DNA of 64,000 nucleotides from Ostrinia nubilalis (lineage: Eukaryota > Arthropoda > Insecta > Lepidoptera > Crambidae): assembly GCF_963855985.1 (NCBI RefSeq), contig NC_087092.1, positions 5,456,001 through 5,520,000 of the forward strand, read 5' to 3'. The translations under genes and the position numbers were made by a program. A model generated the notes under the pieces. It ran no database searches. It was not told where the DNA came from and worked only from the letters and a program-made list of their open reading frames with translations. This document shows, piece by piece, positions 20,096-33,822 of the stretch. Position 1 is the first letter of the stretch, and every line of letters begins with the position of its first letter.

Positions 20096-23000
20096 CAATA
20101 CAATAGGTATAGTCATTTTGTATTATGCCAACAAAGATATTGTGACATATCTGGATGTTATTGTCCTTGTAACATAATTATCTTGATTGTCCTGGTTAAC
20201 TAATTTGGCTTGGCCCAATTTAGCTATATGAATTAAGAGATACGTATATTTATTATTATTATTTTAGTGGCATTTTTTTTCTGTATCCTGGAAAATGACG
20301 GCCCTAAGCATAAACTTACACTCCTTTACAATGTTTCACAGTCTGAGAGGATCTTTGGCCCCGGTCCAAATGTGTACAGACTTATTCCAACGACCTAGGT
20401 TCCGACTTAGCGGAATACGTGTGTATGCCTTCGCCCATGTCTTTATACGCAATGTTCCAGAACGTTCTTAAGCGGGCAGAAACGGGCTTATTGTGTTAAT
20501 AGTGCAGTTTGGACGGAGCGTTCATTGAGACTTGAGAGCTTGAGAATAGCACACAAAAATTGCTTGGCTCTATAGTAGGTACCTATCGTTAGAGCAGCGC
20601 GTGTTAAAACGCTTCATGTTTTGGTATACGAGTATTGAGTAGGTACTCCTACCTACATCTTTGCTTATGAATTATTGATTATGTATGTTATCTTGGCTTA
20701 TAAGTAGTTGGTTGATTTTAATTTACCTTCTTGCTTTAAGAAGTACCTACGTGTTGAACTACAATGCAAGGTGTACGCTGCGAGTTCGAATTCCTTCGGG
20801 AATCTTGGGGTGCCTTACCCAATTTTATCTAATGGGGTAAATTCCCAAAAATATACACGCATAGAGCCATGAGTAAAGGCCTATCATAAGTTATTCGCTT
20901 AAACTTGCTATATTGCAGAGTTATAATCAAAACATTTTGACTGTAATTTGATTATTAAAGCTAGAATACCTATTGATAATAAATTATAATTATTACCTAA
21001 GTCAGTCCTAATTTGAAATACCTATTTGCGTAACAAATTAGAAATTTACATATTAGATTGACTAAATTTCGTAATTTTCCAGCACATTCAGCTGTAAACA
21101 TTTTAAACTGACTTAAATGAAACGACGAAGTAAAAAGACCTAAGTTAAAGACAAGAACAAGGTTTCGCAGTCACTTTGCTAACACATTGTAGTTATTTTC
21201 GAGTTAAAAGTTCGAGTCAAGCTCCATTATTACAAGGAAAAGACAAAATAGTACTTCAGTTCCTGAAGACATGTCGAGAATTCGATTTGCCATGCTCTCT
21301 GCCATAGTCACCTGTGTGATTATTGTTTAAAATAGTGAAGGGTAATTGGTGTTTTCATTGCCTTTTTTTAAAGGCCCAGGCCTTACTTTACCAGTCACCA
21401 CAGTACTTTTTTATTAAGTTTTGAATGTCCAAAATCTCCTCCAATACTTCCAACAACCGCTAAAGCCGCAACGTAAGGTAACCCATTGTAACCCGCAACA
21501 TGCTACTCAACATTTCAACTGCTAATAATCTCTCGAATTATCTCTTACATGGTTGATGAAGTGACATAATATTCTGCAAATATCCCCAAGAGTTAGAGTT
21601 CATCTTAGACAAGTCAACCATAATTTGATATTTCATACAGTTATTGCTAGCTTCAACTCAAAACTTTATCGACATCAATTGTAGAAAATCCAATCGCTCC
21701 AGAACATCGTTACTTTGCCTCGAGCCCAGTCGATTGTGCGTCACGTCTGACCTACATTATTCCTCGTACATTCGACGTTAATTAAAGAATCATTGGAAAC
21801 TTTTTTTAAAGCTTTTTGTATAATGAGAATCGTTTTCCGAATGTCTGATGAGTTTTAAATTAAAACTCTAGAATTTATAAATGTCTAATGAGTGTGATGA
21901 AATCTTCATTACTTTATCGATGTTGAATACTAAGTAATAGGTAACTTTTAACATTATTAAATTACCCAAATTCTAGACACAAGTCTAAATGATAAAATGA
22001 AGACGCTATATTACATACTTAAGTTAAACGAACTTAACTAAAATGAAGAAGCGCCGAAAGAACATGGTTTTATTTATGAGTAGATAATGCTTTTTGTTAA
22101 CTTTCTAAAATTAGTTTAGTAAAGAAATAAGTGAGCTACAAAATTGTATAATAAGTCGGTCACGAATGGCAAATTAAAAGTGTTATTAATAGGAACATTG
22201 CTCAGACTGATTAAAGAGTATGTCAGCAATAAACACGACTAGCGCGCGCTTATTCTAACAATGTAATTTAATTTGATGGTAAAGTAAATGTAATTAAACG
22301 AAGTATAAACTAAGTAAGTGCTTGTCTCATCAACCAAAAAACTTGGGAAGAATTCCGGACTCATTAATTTGTCCCTGTTTTTAATTGGACAACTCCAACG
22401 GATCCCTCGCCCTCCTTCGTACAACTTCGTCCTAGTTCCTCTCGTGCAAGTAAACAAATAAATCACACTAAAGTATTGGATCTATGGTATGAAGCAGAGC
22501 CGTAATAAGGGCCTGATGGGGCAAAAAGAATATGTTTCAGATTGATAGAAGATAGAAGTGAATTAAGATATGTATAAACTGCATGAACTACAATAGTTAA
22601 AGTTACTTAAAAAAGCAATAAAACATTGCAAAAATTAAAATAACTTAGAATTCTAAGTTAAGTCTAAGTAATTACTTAGAATGTCATCTTTTTTCACTCG
22701 CCATAAGCTTTGGAGTGTGATCAATGCGTGCACTGTAGCTAGTTAGGTATATACCTATCGTGCTCAGCATCCATGAGACCTCCACAGCCTTTACAGTCTT
22801 AAGGTACTTACTCGCAGTAACCAGGTACCTATTAGGTAATCTGTGGATACTAGACTTTTTTACTTGCGCCCCAGGGCCCTAATGAAAATATGGCTCTGGA
22901 AAGAGTTTGCTTAGGTATGTTTGCGCTAGCTGTTCGAAAGCGTTCAACAGAACGTCAATATTTGAAAAGCTGCTACACTGTTTACTGTTTAAAGGAAATT

Positions 23001-23690
23001 GCAGTAGAATCAGTAATTTGGATTGTATTTATTGAAATTGCACGAATGAGACATTAGAAAACTGCATTTTTTTCTGTTGCAAAAGTTGAATTCCAGTAGT
23101 AATTTTGTACCTTGATTTTTATAATGTTAAGGTTGAAATCATCTTCAACTCTACATAGTGAAAAGGTCATTTTAATTATTATTCAAATTAATATTACTTT
23201 GAAATGCGTGAATTTGCGACTCTAGTTCATAACTGTAAACACTGATGATCAGGTTTAAGTGTGGCGAACGTTCAAAGTGTGTAACAATTGTTACACACAC
23301 TATTTTTAAATTACAAGTGACAAAATTGTCCAATCTTTTAATAGAAAATCTGCAAAAAAGCGTAGTTGTACAAAATAGGAATCTGCTCTTCTGCTGCATA
23401 CAAGCCAAGTTGTCCTTAATATTGTAGCGACCGAAGCACATTCTCGAACTCGTTTCACTCGAACACAGAATCCGTGCAGATACCGCGGAATATTCTACAT
23501 ATTGAATCTGATCTGTCGTTCGCATATACCGCCTTGTTCTTACATGCATTGCATCCACAAAATCTGATGCGAAATCCAGAAAGTTCCTGATGCAAATCCG
23601 TTTGTAAATCTGAATTCGTCCAAAGTCCTAAGCTGTAGTTTCATTTTATTGTAGGAGCATGAAAAACAATACACCACTATTTTCATTGTA
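20096..23690. other. Long AT-rich gap
   Basis: Open frames are short and motif-free. Noted: an ATT-rich microsatellite near 20250-20266 that could be a LINE tail, a 16-bp palindrome ACTTAGAATTCTAAGT near 22643-22658, and a 22-bp palindrome at 23277. I see no gene. Confidence 0.4.
23277..23298. repeat. Perfect 22-bp palindrome
   Basis: GTGTGTAACAA is followed immediately by its exact complement TTGTTACACAC with no loop. Isolated; no surrounding terminal repeat was found. Confidence 0.85.
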
Positions 23691-23700
23691 TACTCATACT

Positions 23701-23845
23701 TAGGACCGATTCGACCAAACTTTTATCCGAGAATAATTCAACTTCTGGTATATTCACATTGACAGTTTCAGTATGGGAAATATGTCAAAACAGACGATTT
23801 ATTCTTATATTAATATTTACTCTTGTTTGATCGAATCCACCCTTA
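23701..23845. mobile_element. MITE with TAGGACCGATTCGACCAAAC ends
   Basis: The left end (23701-23720) mirrors GTTTGATCGAATCCACCCTTA at the right. AT-rich 145-bp non-coding element. Confidence 0.65.
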
Positions 23846-24965
23846 GTTGGAATACAATATTGTGTTAAAACTTTTCAATTAATTGCATTAATTTTATAAG
23901 TTCAAACAAGTTAGTCTTTATCGTCGTTCACAATAAAGGATCTAAAAGTACCAACTAAGTTTGACTAACTTTATTTAAACTCAAACCAATGTCGACCCAA
24001 TTTTTAAATCGTAGTAATATGCCCTAGTTGAAAGAAAAGAGACGAAACCAAAATTGGACTAAGCACCGATCCCTTGCCGATTGTTGTTCCAGTAATTAAG
24101 GTGAAAGGGACTAGGTACTTATGAAAAGGTATTCCTGTCTTTTGATCCAGAGACAATTGGGAGTGTTCCTGCAATGAATTATACAGCAATGTTAAAGTGT
24201 CACAGACCAGGTGGGCGGGAGGAATACTCCCCGTATTGAGGTGGCCATGCATTGAGAACGGTTGCGTGTAACATTGCAAGATTGGTTTTGAGGATTAATT
24301 TACAACGCTGCGCCGGCTCGATGCACAAAGGCCGTGTCCATACATACGAATATACAGACATTGATATAGAGAATAAATCATTCATCTCAGGTGGAGGAAA
24401 TGTAAAATTCTGTATGCCTTGAATTAAAAACTATAACGCTAATCTATTAGTTAGTTAAATGTTTTAACTAATAACGGAAATTGATGTGATTTCAAGAGCA
24501 TTTATTTTGCAACGTCACAGTTAGTTATATGCATTTTGTGATAATTCTGATCAGTTTTGTATAACAAACATTGCACAGAAAAGAAAACTTAGTTCTCTCA
24601 ATACTGTTCACAGAAACGCGAAAACGGCATTTAGTTCGCTTTTTGGGTGCAATTTGGGTTTTTAAATAGTTAAGTAAATGCTTCTAGTGTATGACCACCT
24701 TTTGAGGCAATTCATTTATCTCCACCATTGTCCCGTTTTGGGAACAAGGATAAAACTGTCCCTGCCGTTTTAGTAGAAATGGCGTAGATAATATTTTACA
24801 CTATTCATAATACGGCCATAGAAAAGTTTATAAAAGAAAGAAAAAACACAGACGTACTACGGCCACTTAAATTATAATAATTAATTATCAGAATAATATT
24901 GTTACGCTTTTCACTAAGACTGTGTTGTTTTCCTCAAATATTGGGTCGCTCGAACACGACGTACT
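23846..24965. other. Gap without recognisable gene
   Basis: AT-rich. Short imperfect palindromes only (for example TTAGTTAAA-TGT-TTTAACTAA near 24450-24470). Confidence 0.4.
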
Positions 24966-24971
24966 ACAACT

Positions 24972-25140
24972 TAGACTAGGCGCAGACCACCGATTTTTAG
25001 ATGGCCGATAGTTGTGCCCAATTTGAAATTGTACATAATTATGAAGAATCGGACAAATCAAATCGGTGTAATGTGCGTACTTCCATACATGCCCATACTG
25101 ATCAACTGCCCGACTAAACTATCAGACATAATTCTTATCT
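24972..25140 (-). mobile_element. TAGAGTAGG-family MITE, first copy
   Basis: TAGACTAGGCGCAGACCACC, ATGGCCGATAGTTGTGCCC and ACTGATCAACTGCCCGACTA match, in opposite orientation, the copy at 35523-35679. The right terminus is degraded after the ACTATC block. Confidence 0.65.
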
Positions 25141-25142
25141 AA

Positions 25143-27700
25143 TAATTAATGTATGTAGAAAGAGCAGAAATGTTGTTAGCAGCTTCTCTTTTATTTCTAC
25201 TAGGGGTCGTCTTGCAAAACGATTTCTTTGTAATGGTTCTGCCGACTTTCTCATTCGTGACGTCATCCAAAACTCTCTGAAAGAGACAGATAGTATTATC
25301 GGCATCAGTTTACTTACTAAGATATGTTTTCTCCTGAATTATAACAACTTCCTTGTTATCCAGCAAATAACTAATCTATCTATTAGATAATTAATCCTTG
25401 TTATGAATCTCGTGTTTGTTCCGAATATTATCAGAACACAATATTTTATCTTGACAACAACATAATAAGAAAGGTACTTAATTGACAAATGATTCTTATA
25501 TCCTCGTGTTTCATACCTTCCCGTAATAAAGCATGAAAAACAATTTTAATTGTATTTATAATTCTACATACCTACTCTCTATATTCTACATTACTCGTAG
25601 GAGTAAGTAAGGTTTTAATTTCTAACAGTACGAAAGCCATTAATAAAACGAACAAACTTTTGAAAAAAATATCTAAAAGTTGTGAAACGGGACACAGTTT
25701 TAATTGACGGGTTGAGTTTGAAAGCAATCTACGTTAAAGAGTTGCCCCTTTTATAAATAATTGGAGAAATAATGAAAAGAATCCTTTTGATACAATGAAA
25801 AATTCATCCGAAAGGTTCCCGCCGCAAAAACGGATCGCTGGGATATTGAAAAGCGGTATCTTAAACGAAAGGAAATTATTTTAAGACCGATTAAACTTTC
25901 CTTAAGGAACAGAATCGATTATAAAGGTCAAACTGTATTTCTTCAAAAGAATTTACCTCAATCTCAGGAACTACAAACGATCTCGACTTTCAGCATAATT
26001 GAAATCTGAAACGTTGTTTTTTGAAAAGGTGACTTGTAGGTATAGATAGAATGTCATGATCATTGGCAAATGACTAAAGAACAATGGAAAATCAGTCGAT
26101 TTTCCTTGTCCATTTTTCACAATTTTACTGTTTGTCTTTTGTCATTATAATGGAGGAGAACAATTTATTATAAATCGATATTTGGGTAAGTCCTAAAAGT
26201 GTATAGTTGCTGTCCCACTTTCTCTAAATCGCTGCTTACACAGAAACCGTAGGTTGCGTAAATAAGCGATGTGTATTTATTCAAGAAGTTAGGTAGCAAT
26301 TCACAAGAAAAATCGTTTTTACATTTTAACTATTATTTTTACTTTGACAAAAGGAGTTTTCTTCGTATTGCGTCAAGTTAGAATCTACTTTTGCGCGTAT
26401 CTGTACTTTCTGTACCTACATTATTGTTGTAGTGACTGGTGACGTGAAATCAAGTAAAGATAAATAAAAGTTATTGTTGTAGCACTCCCTCACCGTAACT
26501 TTTGTCAATTTAGTCACCGAATGTTACAAACACATTTGGCTGACACGCACTTTTTATATTTCGGGAACAAAATTGTTTTCATGTTTAGTTTCCAAGAAAC
26601 AGCTCACCTTAGCGCAAATAATCTCGTTACTGAAAGGGAAAGATTTTTCGTTGGATTTTTCTGCGGGAGGTGAAATGTCAGGAAATCCAATAAAGTGGTA
26701 ATAAGTAGGTTTCTTGTCGGGGCTCATATTTTCGTCAATTCCTCTGTGAGGCCTTTTATTAAAGCCCCCGATCGACCTTCGCTTTTTCATTAGATTCGTC
26801 ATAGAAATTCTATATTGTTTCACTGAAAGGTCCGCCCGAGTTTAATATAACTTTTGCCTCAATATTGGCAGGTAACCTCCGTATACTCAGCGTAATAAAC
26901 ATAAATTTTGAAGTTAATTGATATTACAAATTATAAATAACGTTCAAAGAAACCCTTTATTTTGATCGTTATTTAAGAGTTACTTGCAAAATTAAATTAC
27001 AGGTTATTTTCAGCCTTGAAGATTGTTTTTAAATTGACTTTTAAAACGTGTTAAGTTCTTGTCACACTTAACAAAACGTGTAGGAGACAGTTTGGGCAAA
27101 TTAAAGAGCTACAGTATGCCAAGATATTGTTGTTATCCCAATAATTGCGAAATATTCCAACAATTTGGTTGTAACACTATCCAGGAATGGATCCCGGTAG
27201 ACGCAAGGAATCTTCATAATTTGGAATGCCCATCGTTAACTCGGCCCGTTCCTGGGTTTCAAATTAAACCACTTAAATTTTGAGAAAATCCGCAAGTTTC
27301 GTACTCACCAAACGCCATCAAGGAGTTCGGAAAATGTACGGTTATTATTTATTTCTAACATTAAATGTTTTCTTTTTAAGTAAAAATAATGAAATATTTG
27401 GTATTTCTTTTTGTACCTAAAGGAATAAACTAATATAAAGAAAAAATAAAATACAATAAGATTAGCACCTTAGATTTCCAGGAAAAAATATGAATGACAT
27501 GTCCTTTCTCCTCCATCCTCAATACAATGAACGTATCTATCGATATACCATAATTAGGAACACATACAACTCTAGCTGTCCTGAAATGGCCGCAGTAAAA
27601 GTGCCTCATCGATTTCCCGTTAATCCATTGAGGTTTTAACCACTGGAGCATTTAGATTCTCGATAGCATTTCCAAGCCATTAATAAGTCTAGGGCGGGTT
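25143..27700. other. Long AT-rich gap
   Basis: No gene recognised. The frames at 26554-26823 (minus) and 27059-27283 (plus) have no recognisable domain. A small hairpin GGAAAATC-AGTC-GATTTTCC lies near 26085-26104. Confidence 0.4.
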
Positions 27701-27705
27701 ACCTT

Positions 27706-27802
27706 ACACGAAAGCACATCAACCTATACATTTTTTGTAGCAAAATAGCCTGTATTACAACGAGATAAGGCGCCACTGTGCTTACCTTGATGTGCTGTAC
27801 GT
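27706..27802. mobile_element. GCACATCAACCTA-family small MITE
   Basis: AAAGCACATCAACCTATACA at the left mirrors CCTTGATGTGCTGT at the right. The core TAGCAAAATAGCCTGTATTA matches, inverted, the copy at 49381-49473. A third relative is at 52571-52664. Confidence 0.65.
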
Positions 27803-29455
27803 TTTCAAAGCATTCAGAATTTAATCCCGCGTACAGTGTAACACGAAGCTACGGAACCCTGTCACTAATTAGTGAGAACCCGCCGCTTGTTAACCCAGTT
27901 AGTAGGGATGCAACTAATAATACTTTTACGAATACGAATAACTTTAAGAATAAATAATTGTAAGAACTATAACTGCATCTACACTTTTAGCATCAGGGGT
28001 GATTGCAGTCATATATTTTCCTTTTCTTGAAAAATAATTACATAAATGTAGAGAAATGTACGAGTATCTCTTTAGTTTGTAATATTCAAACACAAATAAA
28101 CCAACATAATTTGATTATTTTTACAGTTTTTCTACAACTTTTCCTTTTTCCTGCTACGCTACAATCTGTCGGCTTTTGAATACAATCAACCTTTCTGAGA
28201 ACTTATTTAATTTTCTTGTTTCGGGTTGGAATGCCGGAAACTAGAATAAATAGTAAAAATACAAAGCACGAATTATTTTTTATTCTGATATTATTTTTTA
28301 TTAAGATTAACTCAGCTGTGTCGTAGATTACTATAACTTAAAAAGGTTAAAGCTCTTTTTCTGACAAAAAAAAACTATACCTATCCATTATATTGACACA
28401 AAAGGTTGACCTAATGGTAACAGAACGTATAGTAGTTGTATAGACTAAAAGCGCTATAGTTTCCTCAACGAATAAATATTCGTATACGAATACATCACTA
28501 CGAGAAGCGGCTCGCTGCGTCTTTCAAAATCTTTGATTTAATGAAACGCTCCGCGGTTATGCTCTCCTGGTTATTTCGGAGAGTCGTTAGTACTTCCAAG
28601 TTCTACTACCTAGCTTTTGCATTAATTTTATTTTAAACTTGATATTACTCGTGTTTTGTTTTGCATTTTAATAATTAACCACCGCTCTGCGGAAGTATTC
28701 TCGTTTAGTAAGTTCAGTTTAAGTGGTTTAAGCCGAGGAACGGCGAGCAGTAAACAGTTCATTTTTGTATTATTTAACTACTTACTCCTAAAAGAGAATA
28801 ATGCGGTTCCTTTTACGTTTTTAGGCAACAAATAGTAAAAAGATGTTAGCAGTTGTTTTATATTTTGCTGTTGTATAACTTACCAGTTACTAACACTAAA
28901 ACATTCACCTGATCGCAATTTTTAACCGATTTCAAAAAAAGGAGGATGCAATGTTCCACTTTATTTTAAAACTTCAAACTGATGACAAAACTATCTGAGG
29001 TGTTAATCCATTAACTACCTTGTTAATGTTTAACTTGTCATTCTACCTTTCTTCAAGCAAAGTGTAAATAACTGGCCTACTTTCTCAGAAAAATACATAC
29101 AACTGAAAGATTGTCGTCACTACGGAGCGTTTAAAATTAAGAGGTATTTTGTTTTCAAACATTTCTTGATTAATGATAATATTGTATCACAATGGAGAGG
29201 CCTGTTTGTGTCGGGCGTTATAATATTGGAAACGAGATTAATGTCGTCTTCGTTTAAATTCTCAATAAGAACGAGAAGAAATAGGACGGCGAAATGAAAT
29301 ACGACCTGAATTGGTGCGGAATTTCAATTCGGCTTTAAGTGGGCTATGTTTTTTTTAATGTTATTTTTATCGATAATGTTTGCCTATACTTTTACTTTTC
29401 ATTAACTTGCCTAAGTAACTAAGTATGTGATATGTGATTATGATTCAGGAATGTC
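27803..29455. other. Gap with minor repeat fragments
   Basis: At 27992-28052 GGTGATTGCAGTCATATATT resembles GGTGCGATTGCGGTCAAATA at 40408-40427, a dispersed repeat. At 28918-28955 ACCGATTTCAAAAAAAGGAG is a common lepidopteran repeat block. I see no gene. Confidence 0.4.
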
Positions 29456-29458
29456 GTC

Positions 29459-29610
29459 CCACATCTGCTCGATGGACCGACGACCTTAAGAAGATAGTCG
29501 GCGGCTGGGAAAACAGTGGGAGAACGTGCTCTGTGGCGTTCCTTGGAGGAGGATGTCTAGCAGTAGACTGCCATAGGCTGAACTTATGAATAATAATGAA
29601 CTAATAATCA
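29459..29610 (+). pseudogene. RTE LINE C-terminus and tail, degenerate
   Basis: CGATGGACCGACGACCTTAA reads RWTDDLKKIVGGW, the conserved end of RTE ORF2. It is followed by GCAGTAGACTGCCATAGGCT, equivalent to the AGCAGTGGAC block, and an AATAATAATGA-type tail. Only the last ~45 codons remain, diverged. Confidence 0.6.
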
Positions 29611-30390
29611 CTATTATTGAATGTCTCAAACTTTACTTCATTTAACAGTAAGTAAGTTAGATGTTTAAAAAGTTTCAGTCGAAAATGTTACCGTCCCTCG
29701 GTAAAAAAGTAAATTTTTGTTTAATTTTGATGCTCCAAATACAAACAATGAACACAGCACTTAAAAATTCATACGCATTACAAAAATGTTTGTAAACTTG
29801 AACATTTTGCATGGTCTCAAATTATTTGCATACTAAGTGCCCATCTAAAGAGACACAGTTTTATTGGTCTCTCAAAATGTTGAAAGCGTAAAATCCACAG
29901 TGAATTTAATATTATCTAAATGTACACAACACGATCTAAGTTTGTTTTACGCCCCATTAAAGTTATCATTTCTTAAAAGCCCCTACGACCTTTTATGGGG
30001 AAGTTGCAGATGTTTTACCTACCATTTAGCTGACTTTGATATGTGAATGGAAAGTTTTACTAATCGTTAATCCCTGTAAAACATAATAACATTCTTATGT
30101 CCATAGGCTTTGTGTCAATCTTCATTAGACTATTTTCTCAAAAAACACCTATCTCGGAATGTCGACAGCCGGTGAGTCGACCCTGATATTATCGCTGGGG
30201 TGATGTGGTGGACGCCAACTCTTATTGAAGCAGGTAGCGTGAGTCCACACTAGAGGTCAACACACACTAGGTCGCTGAGATGTCAAATAGGTAAGCATCT
30301 TCACCGTCGGTTTTTTAGAATCGGTTATTTATTTTCAATGTCATGATGTCTACTATACGTCAAAGTCAAATGTACGTTTTCAATTTCAGC
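29611..30390. other. Gap without recognisable gene
   Basis: Short motif-free frames only (29864-30046). Confidence 0.4.
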
Positions 30391-30394
30391 CCCC

Positions 30395-30512
30395 CTAGAC
30401 AAAACGCACTTTTTGATCGAATCGAAAATCGAATCCGTCAAAACTCCATACAAAAAGGGGCTTTTCGACCACTTTTCGACTGGTTTGCGATTATAATTTG
30501 CACTTTGTCTAG
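30395..30512. mobile_element. MITE with CTAGACAAA ends
   Basis: CTAGACAAAACGCAC at the left mirrors GCACTTTGTCTAG at the right. Inside, ATCGAATCGAAAATCG faces GACCACTTTTCGACTGG. Non-coding, about 118 bp. Confidence 0.65.
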
Positions 30513-31286
30513 ACCCACAGGTTTATTTAGGTTTTTTGTACAAGCTTTTACATGATAGGTACTGTGAAAACATTGATAATTTAAACACGTCTTTCCAATC
30601 GATTTAATTGCATGTTTACTATTCAGTGAAGATTAATTATGTTTGAGAGACGTGTCAATAAGTTGACAAGGTTAGCCTTGTCATAACGGCTTAATAAAAC
30701 AGGAATAAACTTGTTAGTGTACCATCTAATTAATATGATGGAATATGGAAATGGAAACTCTTAATGGAATATTATTTTAAGACCTCTATATTCGTACACA
30801 AAAGTTGGGGAGGAAACGTTTCTAATGGATTATCAGATATTTACCCTCCATAATTGTTATTGATTACTGCAAAATAAAGTTCTGACGTTGGTTTTTTATA
30901 AATTTTTATTATGGCATTATTTTTCCTTTGATCATTTCGCAGAAAATAAAGCAAACAAATAAAGACATATTACTGACAACGCCACTCTTGTGGCGGAGTT
31001 TTGGGCTGACACTGTGTAGGTTTGTTGTAGACACGAAAAGAAGAAGAAGACATATTTAATTTCTTAGTAAAATTACTGCGAGACGTTTTCCTATTGTCAA
31101 GTCCATTCTGCCTTTACAGTTATTTCAGTCATCAAATTGTGAAGGTTTTATGGTTTTAGGAATTGGATTTGGTAAACTAATTAGGATATTTTAAACTCGA
31201 TACTCAAGATGTAATCGGAATGGATATAAACTTACAAAAAAGTTTAAACGCGCTATGAACATTGGTTTAAAATAATATTTCGATAC
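30513..31286. other. Gap without recognisable gene
   Basis: AT-rich. A GACAAGG-TTAG-CCTTGTC hairpin lies at about 30665-30682. A GAAGAAGAAGA run near 31040 may be a retroposon tail. Confidence 0.35.
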
Positions 31287-31288
31287 TA

Positions 31289-31390
31289 AGGCTGAGTTGC
31301 ACCACCTAACATTGCCGGTAACTTTAACGATAACCGATGTTTTTTGTATAGAGTTTGTCAAAGTTAAAGTAAGATGGTGCAACTCAGCCT
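31289..31390. mobile_element. Intact AGGCTGAG-family MITE
   Basis: AGGCTGAGTTGCACCA (31289) and TGGTGCAACTCAGCCT (to 31390) are exact inverted repeats with TA on both sides (31287-31288, 31391-31392). At 102 bp this is the reference copy for the interrupted copy at 11185-12980 and the one at 13103-13215. The TA duplication suggests Tc1/mariner-type mobilisation. Confidence 0.85.
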
Positions 31391-31392
31391 TA

Positions 31393-32395
31393 AAAGTCAA
31401 TTTAAACTAGTGATTAATATGAGTTTAACTTTTTGTTTTATGGGGGCTTATCTCTATTCTAGCATCACTAATTATACTTAATGGCATCATCTAATTAACG
31501 CATGCATTGTAGATCTGTGTTGTAGATGTACCTAACTGAACTCCTGAAAATTATATTGCTCTAGATGCATAATGTAAATCCAGCTTTAGGCGCTCCCGTG
31601 TGTAACTAACTGGACAATGCAGATACTTTGTGAGACTAAGTTTTGCCTGCTGCTTTCCCTGCCTGGGTCTCGGCCTACTAACATAGTTTTAAAGGCGCTT
31701 CGAAAACTGTTATATGAACATCATGAAGAATATTTCTTACTAAAGGCATCCTAAACATTGAATAAATAATTTGGTTAAGTCTTATTTTAGAAACATTTAT
31801 CAAGGTTTACTTTAGTAGTTTGGGCAGTAACCATAACATACAGAGTAACTTTTGATTTGGCCCATATGGCGCTTTAGTATTTTTCACTGATGAATATGTA
31901 TTTATAATTTAGTTTGGATTATTTTGGGTACCTAATAACCTCGTAAACTGTGATACAGCTTTGCTAAACGTAGGTATTTGGTTACTGGTTGGTGCTGATC
32001 ACAATTAAAATTGAACAATGTAATTTACTTGAAGTTTTTAATAATCTTATTCGCGTCGTATTTAATTTGTTCAAATGTTATTGGCACTGACTACAAGTAT
32101 AAACAGTTACTTTCAAGTAAGTATTTGTGGTAGGTAACTGAAAAGTGTGTTTTCTAAATCGAGTTACTTTTTATTCAAAGCGCCTTTATTCGGAGTCAAA
32201 TAGAAAATCGTCGAAACCGTACAATACGTCTTCGGCCGTTTGCACTTAATCGCACGGTCGCGAGCATACGCAAAGGTTCGGATCGCCGCTTACAACCGTT
32301 CGCTCTTTCAGCTACATTTGAGCTGGGCTTTAGCTTGCTAGTAGTACTCAAGGCATAAGAGGTTGCCACAAATAAATAAATAAGTTGGGGCAAGT
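31393..32395. other. Gap without recognisable gene
   Basis: AT-rich. A short GC-richer patch near 32200-32330 has no recognisable motif in any frame. Confidence 0.4.
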
Positions 32396-32399
32396 TAAG

Positions 32400-32705
32400 C
32401 TAGGGCATACGGTCAAAAGCATTCAAGGTAAGGTTGCATGCATCCAATTGGGGAAAATTTCAAAAATCGCCACGCTTGGCAGGTGGGTTGGCAACCGCAG
32501 TTTTTCTAGAGAACATTTACTGGAGAAAACGCAGCGTGAGACGTCCACTTACAAGGTAGACTGACGACCTCATAAAGGTAGCAGAAAGGTGCTGGATGCA
32601 GAATGCAGGCCGCTACCAACCTCAATATGGAAATCATTGGCATATCAGAGGCCCATGTTCAGCAGTGGACGTCCTGAAATGATAAATAATGATGGTGATG
32701 ATGGT
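32400..32705 (+). pseudogene. RTE-type LINE 3' end, two fused fragments
   Basis: The first part (to ~32515) matches the middle of the repeat at 19835 (CGCCACGCTTGGCAGGTGGG). The second part reads GKRSVRRPLTR then TDDLIKVAERCWMQNAGR, an RTE ORF2 C-terminus with an in-frame stop. It is followed by TCAGCAGTGGACGTCCTGAA and a GATGGTGATGATGG tail. Confidence 0.6.
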
Positions 32706-33750
32706 AACTTATGTGCTATTTTGCAACAAAATTATATACATCGTCGCATGTGCTATCGACTAACATAAATCGTAAAAAATAACCGATTAAAGGCAAATGA
32801 CAAAGTTAAAATAACTTTTATTACCTAACTACGGTTTTAGTACCTACTCATTTAAATGATTTTCATTAGGAACCTTTGCAATAACTGCTGCTTAATTGCT
32901 TTATATCAAAGTTTATATCGTTCATCCAAACCAGCCTCGCTGCCGCCCATGCCTCGGCCCCGTAGCAGGGATGCGGATGCGGGCGTAGGCGGTCGCTACA
33001 TCGATCGCTCGACCCCTGACATTCAGACAGCTCGTGTGAGCTACGGCGGCCGGAATCAGGCCTTACTTACCTGAGATTGTGGTAATAAAAGATACATTAT
33101 ATTTAATATTCCTGTGATAATAGATATTGTGGTGGTTTTAATGTTACCTTTGTCTGGCTTTGTGCAGTGATTTAGTTTGGCGTTCAGTGAGAGTATAAAA
33201 ATTATCTAATTTTCAGGAGAAAAAAACATGTTCCTATCTCAACTTATCAGAGCTTAGCTTTACTTTAGCGGTTAGAAAACAACTAAGTATTACTTGAATA
33301 AATACCCACTTAAGAAAACCATGTTTTAGTATTCAACAGTGTATTGTAAACTCAGTCATAGAAATCTGAGATTGTAAACCATAACGTGTAGAAAAAGGAT
33401 TCCAAATACATATAACTGACGAGCACGTCAAACTAAATATTCCCCCTAGCAGATACGGACACACTACCACAGCTAGCTTCAATGTAAATCACATACCTAC
33501 CTACCTTTTACCTAAAAATATTATCTATACATTTACCTACACTTAAAACAGTCAGTGTACAGTACAAGTATTTCGCAGTCTACACATTTTCTTTGCAAAA
33601 CAACACCTATATTACCACTAACATAAATAATTTTCCTCAGTTTTTACCCGAATGCGCCAGAATGAGGGTTATGTTTTTACCTTGATGTTCTGTCGTCTGT
33701 AAATCCAATTCGTATCAATGCGACTCATCAATCATTCGCGACGTTACGAC
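32706..33750. other. Gap with short dispersed repeats
   Basis: GGTCGCTACATCGATCGCTC with GACCCCTGACATTCA (32990-33025) is the first of four local copies (others near 35777, 37171 and 38151). GCGCCAGAATGAGGGTTATG (about 33653) recurs near 40846. No gene recognised. Confidence 0.45.
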
Positions 33751-33822
33751 ATTAACCATCGAAACATGACGGCGATTGTTTCTTGTTATTGCTAAGTGGT
33801 TGTTCCAGCTAGATCTAGTTAA

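Noticed and set aside
20775..20810. tRNA B-box (GAGTTCGAATTCC)
   Set aside because: No paired arms or A box upstream at the right distance.
26554..26823. 89-residue minus-strand frame as a possible host exon
   Set aside because: No recognisable domain, no clear splice context, and length within chance expectation for this much sequence.
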